Assembly: GCF_002120225.1 (NCBI RefSeq) | Contig: NZ_LAPZ01000002.1 | Coordinates: forward strand, 310,001 to 374,000 | DNA from: Tenacibaculum holothuriorum | GTDB taxonomy: Bacteria > Bacteroidota > Bacteroidia > Flavobacteriales > Flavobacteriaceae | Direction: 5' to 3' | Length of the DNA stretch: 64,000 nucleotides | Part shown: positions 61,677-64,000 of the stretch, piece by piece | Layout of the letters: each line of letters begins with the position of its first letter | How positions within the stretch are numbered: the first letter of the stretch is position 1 | Translations under genes and position numbers: made by a program | Notes under the pieces: generated by a model | Told to the model about the DNA's origin: nothing | Database searches by the model: none | What the model saw: the letters and a program-made list of their open reading frames with translations, nothing else

Positions 61677-62522
61677 ATGCGAATTTATCCTATAGAAACA
61701 GGTAATTTTAAATTAGATGGAGGTGCTATGTTTGGTGTGGTTCCTAAATCTATTTGGCAAAGAACAAATCCTGCCGATGAAAAGAACATGATTTCTATGA
61801 GCATGCGCTGTATGCTTATTGAAGATGGAGATCGACTTACTTTGGTTGATACAGGAATTGGCAACAAACAATCCGACAAATTCTTAGGGTATTATTACTT
61901 ATTTGGCGATTTTTCGTTAGATACTTCTTTAGCAAAATACGGTTTTCATAGAGATGATATTACCGATGTGTTTTTAACACACTTACATTTTGATCATTGT
62001 GGTGGTGTAATTCAATGGAATAACGACCGAACGGGATTTATGCCTGCATTTAAAAATGCTAAGGTTTGGAGCAATGAACGTCATTGGAACTGGGCAGTAA
62101 AACCAAATGCTCGTGAAAAAGCATCATTTTTAAAAGAAAACATCAATCCTATTGAAGAAAATGGTCAATTAAACTTTATTCATAGAAATGCAAAAGACCA
62201 AGTTGGTTTCGATGTATTGTTTATGGATGGTCATACCGAAAAACAAATGCTTCCGAAGATAGAATATCAAGGAAAAACTATTGTTTTTATGGCAGATTTA
62301 CTACCTACCGTTGGTCACATTCCATTACCCTACGTTATGGGATACGACACAAGACCTTTACTTACTTTAGAAGAAAAAAGAGTGTTCTTAAACGAAGCTG
62401 CCGACAAAGAATTCTATTTATTTTTAGAGCACGATGCATACAATGAACTATGTACTGTGCAGCATACCGAAAAAGGAGTTCGCTTAAAAGAGAGTTATAA
62501 ATTTACAGATATATTTAATTAA
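61677..62522 (+). CDS. MBL-fold metallo-hydrolase
   Basis: 281 residues with no signal peptide. The metallo-beta-lactamase zinc motif THLHFDHCGG (HxHxDH) is present. Another ligand His is in FMDGHTEKQM, and the Asp in FMADLLPTVGHI. A C-terminal EHDAYNELC completes the set. The fold is shared by lactonases, glyoxalase II and RNA hydrolases; this length and layout fit the quorum-quenching lactonase-like group, but the substrate is not determinable. CATCTTTG, five bases before the ATG, resembles a -7 element. It precedes a subtilase gene by 12 bp. Confidence 0.88.
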   Translation: MRIYPIETGNFKLDGGAMFGVVPKSIWQRTNPADEKNMISMSMRCMLIEDGDRLTLVDTGIGNKQSDKFLGYYYLFGDFSLDTSLAKYGFHRDDITDVFLTHLHFDHCGGVIQWNNDRTGFMPAFKNAKVWSNERHWNWAVKPNAREKASFLKENINPIEENGQLNFIHRNAKDQVGFDVLFMDGHTEKQMLPKIEYQGKTIVFMADLLPTVGHIPLPYVMGYDTRPLLTLEEKRVFLNEAADKEFYLFLEHDAYNELCTVQHTEKGVRLKESYKFTDIFN

Positions 62523-62534
62523 GATAGAGAGATT

Positions 62535-64000
62535 ATGAGAGTTTTAAAACCAGTGTTTTACTCGGCAGTAGCTATTGCTACTTTGGCAAGTTGTAAATCA
62601 ACGCACAAAATCCCTGTACCAACAGGACCAAATACAGTGGTTAATATTCCTGCTAAAAAAGCAGAGTTAACTAAATTCCAAAAAGAAAACTGGCAACATT
62701 TAGATTTAGCTACCGATTCTATTCCTGGAATGAGTGTAGATAAAGCGTATGAGTTTTTAAATGGTAAAAAAGGAGTTGAAGTTGTTGTTGGAGTTGTTGA
62801 CTCTGGTACAGACTTAAAGCACGAAGATTTAGTAGATGTTGCTTGGGTAAACAAAGATGAAATTGCTGGTAACGGTATTGATGATGATAAAAACGGTTAC
62901 GTAGACGATATTAACGGTTGGAACTTCTTAGGTGATTCTTATAAAGAACATTTAGAGTACGAGCGTATTTTAATGAATCCATCAATTGCTGATGCTGAAA
63001 CTTTAGAAGAAGTAAAGAAGTATCAAGCAGAAAAAGTTGAAGGAGCTAAGAAAAATAAGGAGCGATATGGAGCAATGCGAAAGAGAATTCTTGCTGCAGA
63101 CAAAGCTATTAAGAAACAATTAGGAAAAGATAAATATACTTTTGAAGAAGTAAAAGCTATTAACTCTAACGATCCTGATTTAATTCAAGCTAAAGGTGTA
63201 GCTTCTTTTGTAGAAAGCATTGGTCGTACTATGGATGCAGTTCCAGACGAATTAAAAGGATTAATAGAAAGCGCTGAAAAAACAATTAACGGAGATAATT
63301 TAAAAACTGATTACCGTAAAGTTGTTGGAGACAACGCTTATGACATTAATGATAAACCAGGTTCTGGTAATGGTAATACTGGACATTCAGAAAAAGGTGA
63401 AGCTCATGGGTCTCACGTTTCTGGTATTGTAGGTGCTTCTAGAGATAATGGTAAAGGAATGAAAGGTGTAGCTAATAACGTAAAAATTATGGCGGTTCGT
63501 TCTGTATCTGACGGAGATGAGTACGATAAAGATGTTGCTTTAGGTATTCGTTATGCGGTAGATAATGGTGCTAAAGTAATTAACACAAGTTTTGGTAAAG
63601 GATTCTCTCCTAACAAAGAGTGGGTTTACGATGCTATTAAATATGCTGCAGATAAAGACGTATTAATCGTTAATGCTGCTGGTAACGACGGAAAGAATAT
63701 TGATGTTGAAAAAACATTTCCTAACGATGCTCCAGATTTAGCTAATGAAATTGCAGACAACTTCTTAACTGTTGGTGCAATGAGTGCTAATTACAATAAA
63801 GATTTACCTGCTGGTTTCTCTAACTACGGTAAATTAAATGTAGATGTATTTGCTCCTGGTGTTCAAATTTATTCTACAACACCAGAAGGAGAGTACAAGA
63901 AATTTAACGGTACTTCTATGGCATCTCCAAATGCTGCAGGTGTAGCTGCTTTAGTTCGTTCTTACTATCCACAATTAAGTGCGAGTCAAGTAAAACACAT
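62535..64000 (+). CDS. Subtilisin-like (S8) lipoprotein peptidase, cut by right edge
   Basis: The gene starts at ATG 62535 and is open to the edge (488 codons seen). A lipoprotein signal ends at ATLASC. The subtilase triad is visible: Asp in VVGVVDSGTD, His in GEAHGSHVSG, and Ser in FNGTSMASPNAAG. The oxyanion Asn is in IVNAAGNDG. A charged helical insertion of about 190 residues lies between the Asp and His motifs, a feature of a flavobacterial S8 family. It probably acts on the cell surface or in the periplasm. It follows the MBL gene by 12 bp. Confidence 0.93.
   Translation, partial: MRVLKPVFYSAVAIATLASCKSTHKIPVPTGPNTVVNIPAKKAELTKFQKENWQHLDLATDSIPGMSVDKAYEFLNGKKGVEVVVGVVDSGTDLKHEDLVDVAWVNKDEIAGNGIDDDKNGYVDDINGWNFLGDSYKEHLEYERILMNPSIADAETLEEVKKYQAEKVEGAKKNKERYGAMRKRILAADKAIKKQLGKDKYTFEEVKAINSNDPDLIQAKGVASFVESIGRTMDAVPDELKGLIESAEKTINGDNLKTDYRKVVGDNAYDINDKPGSGNGNTGHSEKGEAHGSHVSGIVGASRDNGKGMKGVANNVKIMAVRSVSDGDEYDKDVALGIRYAVDNGAKVINTSFGKGFSPNKEWVYDAIKYAADKDVLIVNAAGNDGKNIDVEKTFPNDAPDLANEIADNFLTVGAMSANYNKDLPAGFSNYGKLNVDVFAPGVQIYSTTPEGEYKKFNGTSMASPNAAGVAALVRSYYPQLSASQVKH

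Noticed and set aside
1..64000. Mobile elements, prophage, CRISPR, toxin-antitoxin or defence systems
   Set aside because: No transposase, integrase, Cas, phage structural or restriction gene and no array of spaced repeats was found. The CHAT protein is the only gene of a type also seen in defence systems.

Overview
The window comes from an AT-rich (about one third G+C by eye) chromosome of a Bacteroidota, very probably a marine member of Flavobacteriaceae (Tenacibaculum- or Polaribacter-like; the genus is inferred). Evidence includes TonB-dependent receptors with N-terminal carboxypeptidase-regulatory-like domains, a type IX secretion (T9SS) C-terminal sorting domain, DUF1573, DUF3109, DUF4286 and DUF3857 proteins, LytS/LytTR signalling, single-chain glycyl-tRNA synthetase, absence of Shine-Dalgarno sequences, and promoters of the Bacteroidota type (TTG-N19-TANNTTTG, seen best before tRNA-Cys). 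I found no insertion sequence, prophage, CRISPR array, integron or rRNA operon.

Layout. 1-3300: the edge of a TonB-dependent receptor gene and two secreted TonB-C-domain proteins, all on the minus strand, with a candidate 41-residue leader ORF. 3390-7115: dxs-hflX, divergent from rsmI. 7122-10214: a padR regulator followed by four tandem, diverged HAAS-like membrane proteins, with two palindromic operator-like sites in front of padR. 10286-19216: a PaaE-like reductase, a LysE exporter, mgtE, rsmA, DUF4286, a secreted TPR protein, a 47-residue microprotein with a sigma-54-like promoter, serS and ribF. 19410-24087: a complete TonB-dependent receptor (paralogue of the edge gene) with a GDSL-type lipoprotein. 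24137-31826: glyS, a DUF3857/transglutaminase membrane protein, two tandem coiled-coil paralogues, a PmtA-like methyltransferase and comF. 31832-38530: an Ig-like lipoprotein, DUF1573, a thioredoxin-like/TPR protein, a LytS/LytTR two-component system with a 21-bp-periodic repeat in front, a small flavoprotein, MarC and DUF3109.

38535-51416 is the most unusual part. A secreted, membrane-anchored TPR-CHAT protease-like protein converges on an ECF sigma factor and an anti-sigma-like TPR membrane protein. The motif AAATGTT[A/T]ACC recurs upstream of the lipoprotein gene before the CHAT gene, on both sides of the sigma/DUF4412 divergent intergenic region, and before a beta-barrel/lipoprotein pair. 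At two sites it is followed after exactly 14 bp by ACACTAACT. I read this as a candidate ECF regulon of envelope and T9SS-secreted proteins with a CHAT protease in the circuit.

51471-64000: aminopeptidase P, a Crp-like regulator, a RimK-like ligase with a succinylglutamate desuccinylase-like partner, a sortilin-type beta-propeller protein, folB, tRNA-Cys, a secreted coiled-coil protein with a TPR/TonB-C protein, a candidate structured RNA with terminator, an MBL-fold hydrolase, and a subtilisin-like lipoprotein protease cut by the right edge.
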